A stretch of DNA of 64,000 bases, taken from contig JBHGBM010000001.1 in the NCBI GenBank assembly GCA_041946965.1, forward strand, positions 1 through 64,000, given 5' to 3'. Shown one piece after another: positions 1 to 9,349 of the stretch. The notes under the pieces are model-generated. The model searched no databases. It saw only the letters and a list, made by a program, of their open reading frames with translations, and was not told the origin of the DNA. Both the position numbers and the translations under genes were made by a program. The stretch comes from JBHGBM01 sp041946965 (GTDB lineage: Bacteria; Acidobacteriota; Terriglobia; Bryobacterales; Bryobacteraceae). Within the stretch, counting starts at the first letter, position 1. Every line of letters begins with the position of its first letter.

Positions 1-56
<56 letters not shown>

Positions 57-727
57 GTGCTACCCGTATTTAACCAAACTCCCCTCTCTTCTGTCAAACT
101 TCTTGCCGGTGGCCCCAGCGATTCCGCAAACCGCGGATCGATGTGATGGCAGGGCGCTGATTCGGGGCGGGTTGCTGCCAGCGGGACCAATAGTGGGGAG
201 TTGTGATTGCTCGTGCAAACGAAACGGGCTTGACAAGTCGGCCTTCGTGGCCCCTTTCTCAGGCCGCCGGGAATAGGGCAGCAGCGGCTTTCGGGAAAAA
301 TGCCGGGGGGGACCGCTTAACACACCAGGGAGGGCGCCGCGATCAACCGGTCAACTGGTGTTCGGTGCCAGAGCGACCTCGATACGAACGGTCTTGACCA
401 CCCGCATCAGCCGGTCGCCGGCGGGCCAGTCGAGCTGCGGCAGGCGCCACCAGCGCACCTCCCGGTCCGGCTCCGTCTCGATTCCGGCCGGCGGACCTGT
501 TCCCGCGCCGATCAATAAGGAAACGGTCATCACCATAAAGGGATGCGACCCGAGCGCCGAATCAAACCCGGAGTGGATGGCGGCCTCCGGGCCGCCTCCT
601 GGTCAGCCCGCTCCACCATCTAAGGACGTCCGGAATTTTGTCCAAACGATGGGGTCCATTTCAGTCCGAGGCCAAAGCTGCCTGATGCCGCTACATCACT
701 TTCCAGTCGCGATCCGCCACGCCACCG
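57..727. other. Gene-poor stretch between tRNA-Asn and the UroD-like gene
   Basis: I see no convincing gene here. A minus-strand reading frame at 351-536 encodes 61 residues with a tail rich in Trp, Arg and Val (REVRWWRLPQLDWPAG) that looks like the C-terminus of some larger protein. It has no ribosome binding site or recognisable domain, so it is at most a remnant. No terminator-like hairpin with a T tract was noticed. Confidence 0.4.
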
Positions 728-1795
728 CTACACTTGGGCTGGGTGCGGCAGAACATCGCGTTCGTAGTCCTGCACCGCCGCGCACAGCGCCCGCAGGTTC
801 TCTCCCGGCGTTCCCGGGCTCACGCCGCCTCCCATCGAAAGGATCACGCCGCAGCCGTCCGTATCCCGCAGCACACGCAGTGCACTCTCTTTCACCTCGT
901 CCGCGCTCCCGCGCACTCCCAGGTCGAGCGGCGCCACGTTGCCCATCAGGCACATCCGTCCACCCGTCGCGGCGTGCGCGGCGGCCACGCCCACGTTGTG
1001 CGAGAAGTTCAACACTCCGAACCCCGTGTCCGGCAGGTCTCCCAGGAACGGCTTCACATTCGCGTCGTTGTGATAGACCTTCACCCAGTCCGGCGGAAAC
1101 GCGTCGCAAATCTGCTTCAGGTAGGGATGAGCGAACTCACGGTACATGCGGCGCGAAAGCATCCCCACAATGTCGTCGAGCACCAGGATCCCTTCCACGC
1201 TGGACCCAATTGCCTCCGCCTGCGCCCCCAGCCACCGGATCACCGTTTCCGTCGAGAAGCGGATCAGCCGGTGCGCCGCTTCCGGGCTTTCCGCCAGGTC
1301 CATCATGAATTCGTTGATCCCTCGAACAAATGCGGCCAGGCACAGCGGACCCCGCGCGGCGACCACCGGCACCGTAAACCCCGCGTCGAAAATGCGTTGC
1401 TTCAGCGTCCTGTAGAGGTGCAGCACGAACGGCATCAGGCCGTCCGTCGAGGGATTCACCGGCGTGAACTGGTCGATGTCCTCGGGCCGGAACAACACCG
1501 GAGATACATCCGGGGTCTTGTCGGCATAGAACCGCAGCCTTGCTCCTATCGCCGAAGGCTCCGTCCCCATGCCGTACTCCACCCACCAGGAGGGGAAGGG
1601 AATCGCATCCGGAAACTCCCGCGCGAACCGCAGGTTCGTTTGGAACCATGCCTCCGCGTCGAGAAAGTACTCCAGGTGAGTGATGCCCGCGTACCCCGGA
1701 AACCAGGGACTATCCACCAGCAGCGCCACCGGCACGCGCGCCGCGCGGGCGCCCTGCGCGGCGGCCTTGAATGCCTGCCATTGCTCGATTCGCAC
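728..1795 (-). CDS. Uroporphyrinogen decarboxylase (URO-D) superfamily protein, probably not HemE
   Basis: The product is 355 residues and has the URO-D TIM-barrel pattern: an FRPEDIDQF-type segment, a central LVLDDIVGMLSRRMYREFAHPYLKQI helix region, YHNDANVKPFLGDL, a CLMGNVAPLDL strand, and a C-terminal GTPGENLRAL. HemE proteins and the corrinoid methyltransferases MtaA/CmuA share this fold. The usual Cys of the methyltransferase PGC(E/D) motif appears to be replaced by Gly (SMGGGVSPGT), so zinc-dependent methyl transfer is doubtful; this comparison is from memory. The start is a GTG that overlaps the stop codon of the upstream GH2 gene (TAGTG) behind GGAAAGGAG, which implies translational coupling. 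A longer reading frame upstream overlaps the GH2 gene and was rejected. The context points to a role in sugar or glycoside catabolism; the substrate is unknown. Confidence 0.85.
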   Translation of the reverse strand: MRIEQWQAFKAAAQGARAARVPVALLVDSPWFPGYAGITHLEYFLDAEAWFQTNLRFAREFPDAIPFPSWWVEYGMGTEPSAIGARLRFYADKTPDVSPVLFRPEDIDQFTPVNPSTDGLMPFVLHLYRTLKQRIFDAGFTVPVVAARGPLCLAAFVRGINEFMMDLAESPEAAHRLIRFSTETVIRWLGAQAEAIGSSVEGILVLDDIVGMLSRRMYREFAHPYLKQICDAFPPDWVKVYHNDANVKPFLGDLPDTGFGVLNFSHNVGVAAAHAATGGRMCLMGNVAPLDLGVRGSADEVKESALRVLRDTDGCGVILSMGGGVSPGTPGENLRALCAAVQDYERDVLPHPAQV

Positions 1796-4521
1796 TACTG
1801 CTCCTTTCCAATCAGGTTGCGCGCGAACAAACGCGCCGCCGGATCCACGTCCATGCAGTCCAGCACGTCGAGATCGCACACTACCAGCCGTCCCTTGCCC
1901 AGCGGAATCTCGAACACCACCGCGTAGTACATCTCCGGCTTCTTCTCTGCCGGAATGTAGGAGTGCGCCGGGATGAAGCGGACCAGCTCGCGTGCGCGCC
2001 CGCCGGGCTTCAGCCGGTGCGCGCTCGAGGCGACGAACAAGCGCCAGTCGCCGCGTCGTCCCCACCACTTCAGGTCCATCGGCGCCAGCCCTGCGGCCAG
2101 CGGCGTACCCGCCGCCGGACTCCAGTCCGCGTATTCTCCGGTTACTTTGCGCGCGTCTTGCACATCGCCGGGAAACAGCTTCACAATCTCCGAACCGGGA
2201 GACAGCGCGATCACCGTGGCGCCGTCCTCCACGCGCCGCCGCAGGGCTCCGCCCGGGACGAGCCCCGCCAGGTCCGCGCCCGGCTTGAGCACCCTGGCAA
2301 GATCGGGCGCCGCAAACCGCGCGAACACCTCCACAGGCTCCACAGACCGGCTCACCTCACGCCCGCCTTTCAATAGCCGAAGCGCCACTTCGATCCGCCG
2401 TCGGCCTTCCGTCACCACGGGCATTCTGAGCCGTACGGGGACGCGCACCGTGCGATAGTAGGGCAACGGCGGCACGGCCACGCTCGCGCCCGCACCCGTC
2501 TCCACGCGCAAGCCATCCCAGTCCCGGAAGCGCTCGTCGTCGTTGGTGACGAACACGGCGGTGGCCACCTCTTCACCGGACCAGAACCGCCGCCGCCCGC
2601 TTTCGAGCGCCAGCCCCACCGGCGCCCACGCCTCGCGCAGCGCGTTCACCACCGGATACGGCGCCACGGTCTCCGCGTCGTAGCTGTGCCGGAACCAACA
2701 TTCCGCAGAAAACAGCAGAAACCCCGCGGTGCGGCCTTCCCGCTCGAAGCGCAACTGCTCGGCCCACCGCTTCGTCACCGCGCGATTGTGTTCCAGGAAC
2801 ACCGCCGGGTCGTGCCCCGGTTCGGCGTGCGCGCCCACCCACGCCTGAGGATTCACAATGTCGCGCGTGTAGCGCGCCACGGGCAGGCCCGTATCCAGAT
2901 CCGGGTATCCGGTGGACATCTCCTGTCCGATGAACGGCCGCGCGCCGCGATTGCGCCGCATCTCCGTTTCGAACTTCGAATCGGCGACGAACGGCGACTC
3001 GGCATACCACCCGCGATAGCGGTGAATGTCGTCCACGTCGCCGTCGTCGATTCCCGCGGGACGCAGCACCTTCTCATAGAACTCCGGATCCCGCGCGTAC
3101 TCGGAAGACGCCACCACCGGCCGGTACGGATCCAGCCGCCGCGTCTGCTTCACCACGTCTGAGAGCAGCCGCCATTTCTCCACGTTCTTCGTGTCGCGCA
3201 GCAGCATCTCGTTGCCCACGGTCCACAGCAGCACGCTCGGGTGATTGCGGATGCGCCGCACCACGTTCTCGTTCTCCGCCATCCAGTGCTCCACGATCGC
3301 CTTGGGCGGAAGGCCGATCAGCCCCGCCAGCGCCCACGGCCGTATGCCCTCGATGCTCACCCCCAGGCCGATCTCGTCGGCCGCGTCGAGCCACGCCTCG
3401 TTCCACGGTGTGGCGTGCGTGCGCGTCACGCGGATGTTGTTCTCGTGCAGCAGCCGGATCAACCTGCGCGCCAGCGCCGGGTCCCAGGGGTTCTTGCCAT
3501 ACGGCAGCTGGTTGCCGCCGCGCAGCCAGTAGGGATGCCCGTTTAGATAAAGCTGGTTCCCGCGCGCCTCGAAAGTCCGGAATCCGACTCTTTGCTCGAA
3601 GCGGTCCACCAGTTCGCCGCCCGGTGTCTCCAGCCGTACCCGCATGCGATAGAGGTTCGGATCGGCGGGCGTCCACAACTTCGGCGCGACGTTGCGAAGC
3701 CTTAACGATGCCACGCGCCCCAACTCGACCTCCACGGGAGGCGCGCTGCCCAGCCCTTCCCACTCCGCTTTCAATACCGCGCGCCGAAGCGCTCCCAGCG
3801 CCCGCGTCTCCACCCGCACCTCCGCGCCGCTGAGCGAAGGCACGAACCACGCATCGTCGATCCTGCCCTCGCCGCACACCAGCAGCCGCACGGGCTGCCA
3901 GATTCCGTGCAGGTCGTAGGCGCGGCCGGGATGCCCGGGCGAGAGCGGTCCGAACATGCCTTTGTTCAGCGACATCGCCTTGGCCGCGGTCAGGTTCACG
4001 GTCACCGCCTCGCCCATGGAATGCGCCGAGCCGGTCATCTTCTCCATGGAAACGTACATCGAGAGCACGTTGCGCCCGCGCTTCAACTCCGGTGTCACGT
4101 CGTAGGCGAAGCGGCTGAACATCCCGGTGTGCTCGCCGAGCAGCCGCTCATTCCAATAGGCGCGGCTCTTCATGGCTACGCCATCGAACTGCACGAACAC
4201 GTGCCGCCCGCCGGGGATCGCCGGAACGTCGATCTCCAGGCGGTACCAGCCGTCTTCGGCCCGCTCGGCATCGAAGCCCAGCCGCTTGAGCCGCGCCTCT
4301 TCCCATGCCTTGAAATCTTCCGAATCGTCCAGCCACCATTGGATGCGGCTCAGCATTTGCGGCACGGGAACCGGCACGAATGTTTGCTGAAAAGCGGGCC
4401 GGTATTGCCACGTGCCGCTCAGTTCCACCACGGTTCCGGGATCCAGCGAGCGCACTTCGACGGCCGCCGCTGAAACCAGAGCGGACAGACACAGCAGGAT
4501 GAACCCACGCGGCGCATTCAT
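1795..4521 (-). CDS. Exported glycoside hydrolase family 2 protein (beta-galactosidase/glucuronidase type)
   Basis: The product is 908 residues and starts with a signal peptide (MNAPRGFILLCLSALVSAAA). The order is: a jelly-roll sugar-binding domain (about 20-190, with DGWYRLEIDVP and VFVQFDGVAMKSRAYWNE), an immunoglobulin-like linker, a TIM barrel beginning near GNQLYLNGHPYWLRGGN, and further beta domains at the C-terminus. The acid/base Glu is in WTVGNEMLL (Glu438). The nucleophile is probably Glu534 in FIGQEMSTG. The length fits large GH2 enzymes. The C-terminal roughly 250 residues look like a GATase-like or beta-sandwich tail seen in exported Acidobacteria and Bacteroidetes members. It is the first gene of a leftward pair with the UroD-like gene and diverges from the ROK regulator. 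The exact substrate cannot be read from sequence. Confidence 0.9.
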   Translation of the reverse strand: MNAPRGFILLCLSALVSAAAVEVRSLDPGTVVELSGTWQYRPAFQQTFVPVPVPQMLSRIQWWLDDSEDFKAWEEARLKRLGFDAERAEDGWYRLEIDVPAIPGGRHVFVQFDGVAMKSRAYWNERLLGEHTGMFSRFAYDVTPELKRGRNVLSMYVSMEKMTGSAHSMGEAVTVNLTAAKAMSLNKGMFGPLSPGHPGRAYDLHGIWQPVRLLVCGEGRIDDAWFVPSLSGAEVRVETRALGALRRAVLKAEWEGLGSAPPVEVELGRVASLRLRNVAPKLWTPADPNLYRMRVRLETPGGELVDRFEQRVGFRTFEARGNQLYLNGHPYWLRGGNQLPYGKNPWDPALARRLIRLLHENNIRVTRTHATPWNEAWLDAADEIGLGVSIEGIRPWALAGLIGLPPKAIVEHWMAENENVVRRIRNHPSVLLWTVGNEMLLRDTKNVEKWRLLSDVVKQTRRLDPYRPVVASSEYARDPEFYEKVLRPAGIDDGDVDDIHRYRGWYAESPFVADSKFETEMRRNRGARPFIGQEMSTGYPDLDTGLPVARYTRDIVNPQAWVGAHAEPGHDPAVFLEHNRAVTKRWAEQLRFEREGRTAGFLLFSAECWFRHSYDAETVAPYPVVNALREAWAPVGLALESGRRRFWSGEEVATAVFVTNDDERFRDWDGLRVETGAGASVAVPPLPYYRTVRVPVRLRMPVVTEGRRRIEVALRLLKGGREVSRSVEPVEVFARFAAPDLARVLKPGADLAGLVPGGALRRRVEDGATVIALSPGSEIVKLFPGDVQDARKVTGEYADWSPAAGTPLAAGLAPMDLKWWGRRGDWRLFVASSAHRLKPGGRARELVRFIPAHSYIPAEKKPEMYYAVVFEIPLGKGRLVVCDLDVLDCMDVDPAARLFARNLIGKEQ

Positions 4522-4594
4522 GGCGTGAACCACAATAATACGCGCTTCGAACGAAATAGGAAAGGAAAATTGAAGATTTTCGGCTTCTATTGTA

Positions 4595-4621
4595 TTGACG
4601 GGCGGGCCGCCCGGGTATAAA
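4595..4621 (+). promoter_or_regulatory. Candidate sigma70 promoter of the ROK-TonB receptor-esterase operon
   Basis: TTGACG (4595-4600) is followed 15 bases later by TATAAA (4616-4621), or 17 bases later by TAAACT (4618-4623). The ROK start codon is at 4639, so the leader would be very short and no Shine-Dalgarno sequence precedes it. The GC-rich spacer is almost entirely a palindrome, annotated separately. The rest of the 117-base divergent region is AT-richer than its surroundings, as expected for a promoter. Confidence 0.55.
4599..4613. promoter_or_regulatory. Candidate operator: palindrome in the promoter spacer
   Basis: CGGGCGG-G-CCGCCCG is a perfect 7-1-7 inverted repeat lying between the -35 and -10 hexamers of the ROK promoter. 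Bound protein here would block RNA polymerase. The adjacent ROK regulator is the obvious candidate ligand, but this is inference. Two copies of CTTCGAAC flank the region at 4545-4552 and 4629-4636 and could be secondary sites. Confidence 0.45.
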
Positions 4622-4638
4622 CTTCGATCTTCGAACCA

Positions 4639-5784
4639 ATGCGGGCGGGCAACGACACCACGCGCGACATCAACCGGCGGGTCATCCTCAACCTGGTGCG
4701 CAGCCGCCAGCCGGCTTCCCGCGCCGACCTGGCCCGCTACTCCGGCCTTCAGCGCAGCACCGTCTCGCTCATCGTGGATCAGCTTCTCGCGGCCGGCTGG
4801 CTCATCGAAGGGCCCACCGGCCGGCTGCCGCGGGGCCGCCGGCCCGTGTATCTGCGGCTCAACGAACGGCGCGCGGTGATCGCCATCGACATACGGCCGG
4901 GCGACACCACGCTGGCTGCCGCGGACGTGAACGGCCGGTTCCTTTCCCAACAGATCTTTCCCACGCCGCGCAACCCGCATGCCGGCCTCAAGTCGCTGGC
5001 GGCCAAGGCGCGCGCGCTGATTGCCGCTCACGGCCACCTGGTTTTCGAAGGCATCGGGGTGAGCCTGCCGGGTCGCGTGGATTCCGCGACCGGACGCCTG
5101 ATCTTCGCCCCCAACCTGAAATGGGGGCCCTGCGACATCGCCGCGCCGCTGGCGCGCGCCACGGGTCTCAGCGTGGCGCTGGAGAACGCCGCCAACGCGT
5201 GCGCGCTGGCTCAGGCGTGGTCTTCCGGCGGCCGCCCCGCGGACCTCGTGGTGATTACCGTATCGGAAGGCATCGGCGCCGGCATTTTCGCCAACGGGCA
5301 GCTTGTGCGCGGCCCCCGCGGCATGGCCGGAGAATTCGGCCACTCCGTGCTCGACCCCGGCGGTCCCCGCTGTTCCTGCGGCAACTGCGGCTGCTGGGAA
5401 GTGTTCGCTTCCAATCGAGCGGCCATTCGCTATTACCTGGAGCAGGGAAACGGAGGACGGGCGCCAACCTACCCGGACCTGCTGGCGCTCGCCGAACAGG
5501 GCGATTCACGCGCTTTCGCCGCCCTTCAGCGCCAGGCGGCCTACCTCGCCCGCGGCGCCGGGCTCCTGGCGAACGGCCTTGCTCCGGCGCGGCTGGTGTT
5601 CGTCGGGGAGATCGCCCGCGCCTGGGACCGCCTCGGTCCCGTCGTGGAAAAGGAAGTCGCCGCGCGCTCGCTAGCCGGCCGCCGGGTCCAGGTCTCCGCC
5701 GCCGATGACGGGGCGCAAGCCCGCCTGCGAGGCACGGTCGCGCTCGTGCTGCAACGTTATTTTGCTATGCCCTCTTACACCTGA
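4639..5784 (+). CDS. ROK-family transcriptional regulator
   Basis: The product is 381 residues. An N-terminal winged helix-turn-helix (about 8-70; SRADLARYSGLQRSTVSLIVDQLL) is followed by a ROK sugar-kinase-fold domain. The zinc motif C-x-C-G-x2-G-C-x-E is present (C245SCGNCGCWE). The segment that carries the catalytic Asp in ROK kinases (ENDAN) reads ENAAN here, with Ala184 in place of Asp, so it is probably a sensor without kinase activity. Family members such as NagC, Mlc and XylR repress sugar genes and are released by a sugar or sugar phosphate. It heads an operon with the TonB receptor (12-base gap) and faces the GH2 gene across 117 bases, so it probably controls both arms. No ribosome binding site precedes the start codon. 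Confidence 0.92.
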   Translation: MRAGNDTTRDINRRVILNLVRSRQPASRADLARYSGLQRSTVSLIVDQLLAAGWLIEGPTGRLPRGRRPVYLRLNERRAVIAIDIRPGDTTLAAADVNGRFLSQQIFPTPRNPHAGLKSLAAKARALIAAHGHLVFEGIGVSLPGRVDSATGRLIFAPNLKWGPCDIAAPLARATGLSVALENAANACALAQAWSSGGRPADLVVITVSEGIGAGIFANGQLVRGPRGMAGEFGHSVLDPGGPRCSCGNCGCWEVFASNRAAIRYYLEQGNGGRAPTYPDLLALAEQGDSRAFAALQRQAAYLARGAGLLANGLAPARLVFVGEIARAWDRLGPVVEKEVAARSLAGRRVQVSAADDGAQARLRGTVALVLQRYFAMPSYT

Positions 5785-5796
5785 AGGGAGAAATAC

Positions 5797-8700
5797 ATGA
5801 TCCGCAAATTCGTCCGTTTCGCGGCCCTGCTCTTGGCCGTACTGCCCGCCCTGGCCCAACTCGACCGCGCCACCATCACCGGAGCCGTTACCGATCCCAC
5901 CGGCGCGGTCGTCCCCGGCGTGAAGATCGTCGTCCGAAACACCGCCACCGGCGCCAATTATGAGACCGCCTCCAGCGACGCCGGCCAGTACACCCTGCCC
6001 AACCTCCCGGTCGGCGCCTACCAGATCACCTTCGATGCCCAGGGATTCAAGCGGCTCGTGCGCGGAGGCATCACCCTGCAAGCCACCGACGTGCTGCGCG
6101 TGGATGTGAAACTGGAAATCGGCGCGCTCGCCGACGCCATCGAAGTCACCGCCGAAATACCCCGGCTGCAAACCGACACCCCCGAGGTCGGCACCACGCT
6201 CGACAGCCGCTCGCTCGCGGACCTGCCCCTCAGCATCAACACCGGACGACGTCCGGAGAGCTTCGCCTTCGCCGTCAGCCCGGGCGTTGGCGGCACTTCC
6301 TACACCAGCCACATCACCGGCTCCACCGGCTTCTCGAAGGAGATGCTCGTGGACGGCGCCTCCATCACGGTCAACCAGAGCGGAGACATCAACGCCGCGC
6401 TGGTCTCCCTTGAAGCGCTCGAGGAGGTCAAGGTGCAGACCGCCGGCATGTCCGCCGAATTCGGCCGCACGCAGGGCGGGGTGTTCAACCTGGTCCTCAA
6501 GTCCGGCGCCAACAACCCGCACGGCAGCCTCTACTTCGGCCTGCGCAACGAAGCCCTGAACGCCGGCACCTTCGCCGATAATTACCGCGGCGTGGCGCGC
6601 CCGCAGGACCGCAAACAGAACTGGGCCGGCAGCTTCGGCGGTCCCGTGTGGATTCCCAAAGTCTACGACGGCCGCAACCGCACCTTCTTCTACTTCGCCT
6701 ATGAGCGTTACAAGGAACGTTCTTACGGCTTCGGCGCGCCCAATCACTCCCACCCCGTGCCGGAGTTTTACGAGGGCGACTTCAGCCGGCTTCTCGGCGC
6801 CGTCACCTCGTTCACCGACGCGCTGGGCCGTCCGGTGGCGCGCGGCGCCATCTACGATCCCGCCACCTTCCGGCAGTCCGGCTCGCGCTGGATCGGCGAC
6901 ATATTCCCGGGCAACCGCATTCCGGTCTCGCGCTTCAGCAAGGTGGCGCAGAAGCTCAACGCCATCGCCAAAGCCCACTACCTGCCCACGTTCCGCGACG
7001 CTTCCGGTCAGATCCCGCTTACCAACAACGCCGTGTTTCCCAAGTCCGGTGCGCCGGAGTGGGACCATCACGAGTATTCGGTGAAGGCGGATCAGAATAT
7101 CAGCGACCGCCACAAGCTCTCCGGCTCCTGGTACTACCATTTCTCCCCGCGCCTGATTCTCGATGCCGGCGGCATGTGGGATACCACCGACCGTCAGGGA
7201 GGGCCGCTCGCCAAGGCGCGCACACGCAATGACACCGGCGGCGGCGCCCGGCTCTCCGAGGGCTGGACCGTCTCGCCGCGCCTGCTGAATCATGTCACGC
7301 TCTCTTATAACCGGCGCGGCAATCCGCAAAAGTGCATCCAGTGCGGTGTGGATGGAGCCAAGGAACTGGGCATCCCCGGTCTCAGCAGCAACGGTTACCC
7401 GGCGGTGAACTGGGGCGGCGGGCCCTTCGTCTCGCTGGATAACCCCGGCTTCACCACCAATTCCTTCCGCGCCGACGTGAGTTGGGGCGCCATGGACACC
7501 GTCAGCTTCGTCAAAGGCCGCCACTTCCTGAAGGCCGGCATCGACGTGCGCCGCAACCACCAGAACCTCAATCCCGGCAGCAACGGCGCCAGCTTCACCT
7601 TTGCCGCGCGTTCCACCGCCATCCCCAATGAATCCTACTCCGGGACGCAAACCGGCTACGCCTTCGCCAGCTACCTGCTCGGCATCGTGGATAGCGCGGC
7701 GCTGAACGACCCGGTGCCGATGGGTGGGCGCCGCCGGTACTACGGCCTGTTTGTGCAGGACGATTTCAAGGTCTCCGGCCGGCTCACCTTGAATATCGGC
7801 CTGCGTTGGGAATATCAGCCGCCGGTTTACGAGGTGGCCGACCGCTACTCGAGCTGGAGCGCCACCAAGGTCGACCCGGTGAGCGGTTTGCCCGGAGCCT
7901 ACGAGTTCGCCGGCAACTGCAAGGAGTGCACCGGCAAGCGCTACTTCGGGCGGAAGAGCTTCCGCGATTTCGGCCCGCGCCTCGGCTTCGCCTGGCGGCC
8001 CATCGACAAGTGGACGGTGCGCGGAGCCTACGGGATTCTTTACGAAGCCGATTCCTTCAACGCCTACAACCCCACCCCGCTCGGCAAGCCCACCAGCACT
8101 GCCTGGGGCGGCACTTACTCGTTGGGAAATAACCCGTTGCAGCCCTGGGCGGGCATTTTCAACTGGGATAACGGCCTGCCGGCCTCGGCTTACTCGCCAG
8201 CCGGATACGATGTCTCCTGGGGAAATAAGTCCCGTCCGGGCATGGTGGACCCGAACTATGGTAAGACGCCTTACATACAGCAGTGGAACCTTAATATCCA
8301 GCGCGAGTTGCCGCGGCGCTTCGTGATCGATGTGGGGTACGTGGGCTCCAAGGCGACCGGCTTGAGGGCGGGGGACCTCGCGCGCCTCAACCAGTTGCCT
8401 CCCGGCGTGCTGCAAGATTACGGCACCCGCCTCGGCAGCACCATACGCAATGCGCAGGACGCGCAGAACTACGGCGTGCGCTATCCTTACACGGGCTTCA
8501 GCGGCACCGTATCCGCGGCGCTGCGCCAGTACCCGCAGGTCTATAGCAACCAGACCGTCAACGTCTACGCCGCCCCGCTGGGCTTCTCCACTTACAATGC
8601 CCTGCAAATCACCGTGAACCGGCAGTTCAGGCAGGGCCTCACGGTCTACGCCAATTACGTGTATTCAAAGACCATGGGAAACGTGGATAGTTCCATGGTA

Positions 8701-9348
8701 GGTGATAACAGCGGCCCGCTTGATTATTACAATCTGAAACTCGAAAAAGCCGTCGCCACCTATGACGTTCCGCACGCCGTGAAGGCCTATATTACTTACG
8801 AGCTGCCAGTGGGGCGGGGAAAGCCCCTGCTGGGCGGCGCGGGCCGCGTGTTGAACGCCATCGCCGGCGGCTGGTCCTTCTCCACCATCCTCAATTACTT
8901 CTCGGGTAATCCGCTGGGTTTCAGCGCCCCCACGCCGCTTTCCAGCGGCTGGAACGGCGCGCTCAACCGGGCCAACGTGGCGCCGGGCGAACTGCGCGCC
9001 GCGGGGTTCGAGAAGAACAACTTCGAACTTTCCAGCCTGCTCTCCCCGAAGAACACGTACATCAACAAGTCCCTGGTGACCCAGCCGGCGCCGCTGACCC
9101 TGGGCACTTCGGCGCCGCGCTACGCGCAAATCCGCGGCTTTGGGACGATCAACGAAGACCTCACGTTGCAGAAGGGCTTCAAACTGAGCGAGAAGGCCCG
9201 CCTGCAATTCCGGGCCGAGGCGCTGGACGCCTTCAACCGCTCCAAACTGGGCGGCATCAGCACCAGCGTGAACAGCATCAACTTCGGCCAGGTTACCAGC
9301 ATCAGCGGCAACCGGCAGGTGCAGTTGAGCGCGCGCGTCGACTTCTGA
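5797..9348 (+). CDS. Oar-like TonB-dependent outer membrane receptor with carboxypeptidase-regulatory domain
   Basis: The product is 1183 residues. A signal peptide (cleavage after VLPALA) is followed by a carboxypeptidase-regulatory beta-sandwich (ITGAVTDPTGAVVPGVKIVV, about 22-105). Then come a TonB-receptor plug (VDGASITVNQSGDINAALVSLEALEEVKVQTAGMS region) and a long outer-membrane barrel ending in aromatic VQLSARVDF. This architecture is typical of Acidobacteria, which use such receptors without SusD for import of oligosaccharides or other large nutrients. AAGGGAG six bases before the ATG is a good ribosome binding site. It sits between the ROK regulator and the beta-helix/esterase gene, so it is likely the uptake component of this locus. 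Ligand unknown. Confidence 0.92.
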   Translation: MIRKFVRFAALLLAVLPALAQLDRATITGAVTDPTGAVVPGVKIVVRNTATGANYETASSDAGQYTLPNLPVGAYQITFDAQGFKRLVRGGITLQATDVLRVDVKLEIGALADAIEVTAEIPRLQTDTPEVGTTLDSRSLADLPLSINTGRRPESFAFAVSPGVGGTSYTSHITGSTGFSKEMLVDGASITVNQSGDINAALVSLEALEEVKVQTAGMSAEFGRTQGGVFNLVLKSGANNPHGSLYFGLRNEALNAGTFADNYRGVARPQDRKQNWAGSFGGPVWIPKVYDGRNRTFFYFAYERYKERSYGFGAPNHSHPVPEFYEGDFSRLLGAVTSFTDALGRPVARGAIYDPATFRQSGSRWIGDIFPGNRIPVSRFSKVAQKLNAIAKAHYLPTFRDASGQIPLTNNAVFPKSGAPEWDHHEYSVKADQNISDRHKLSGSWYYHFSPRLILDAGGMWDTTDRQGGPLAKARTRNDTGGGARLSEGWTVSPRLLNHVTLSYNRRGNPQKCIQCGVDGAKELGIPGLSSNGYPAVNWGGGPFVSLDNPGFTTNSFRADVSWGAMDTVSFVKGRHFLKAGIDVRRNHQNLNPGSNGASFTFAARSTAIPNESYSGTQTGYAFASYLLGIVDSAALNDPVPMGGRRRYYGLFVQDDFKVSGRLTLNIGLRWEYQPPVYEVADRYSSWSATKVDPVSGLPGAYEFAGNCKECTGKRYFGRKSFRDFGPRLGFAWRPIDKWTVRGAYGILYEADSFNAYNPTPLGKPTSTAWGGTYSLGNNPLQPWAGIFNWDNGLPASAYSPAGYDVSWGNKSRPGMVDPNYGKTPYIQQWNLNIQRELPRRFVIDVGYVGSKATGLRAGDLARLNQLPPGVLQDYGTRLGSTIRNAQDAQNYGVRYPYTGFSGTVSAALRQYPQVYSNQTVNVYAAPLGFSTYNALQITVNRQFRQGLTVYANYVYSKTMGNVDSSMVGDNSGPLDYYNLKLEKAVATYDVPHAVKAYITYELPVGRGKPLLGGAGRVLNAIAGGWSFSTILNYFSGNPLGFSAPTPLSSGWNGALNRANVAPGELRAAGFEKNNFELSSLLSPKNTYINKSLVTQPAPLTLGTSAPRYAQIRGFGTINEDLTLQKGFKLSEKARLQFRAEALDAFNRSKLGGISTSVNSINFGQVTSISGNRQVQLSARVDF

Positions 9349-9349
9349 C

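Noticed and set aside
351..536. 61-residue frame near the window start
   Set aside because: No ribosome binding site or recognised domain; kept only as a note in the gene-poor stretch.
1796..2068. Longer start for the UroD-like gene
   Set aside because: It would overlap the well-conserved end of the GH2 gene; the GTG at 1795 has a good GGAAAGGAG.
4522..5343. In-frame extension of the GH2 gene across the ROK gene on the opposite strand
   Set aside because: The signal peptide begins at 4521 and the extension has no protein-like composition; it is antisense to a clear ROK gene.
5671..8607. Very long open frame antisense to the first TonB receptor
   Set aside because: High-GC third positions keep antisense frames open; the translation is repetitive and has no domain. 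Similar antisense frames over other receptors, carB and aceE were rejected for the same reason.
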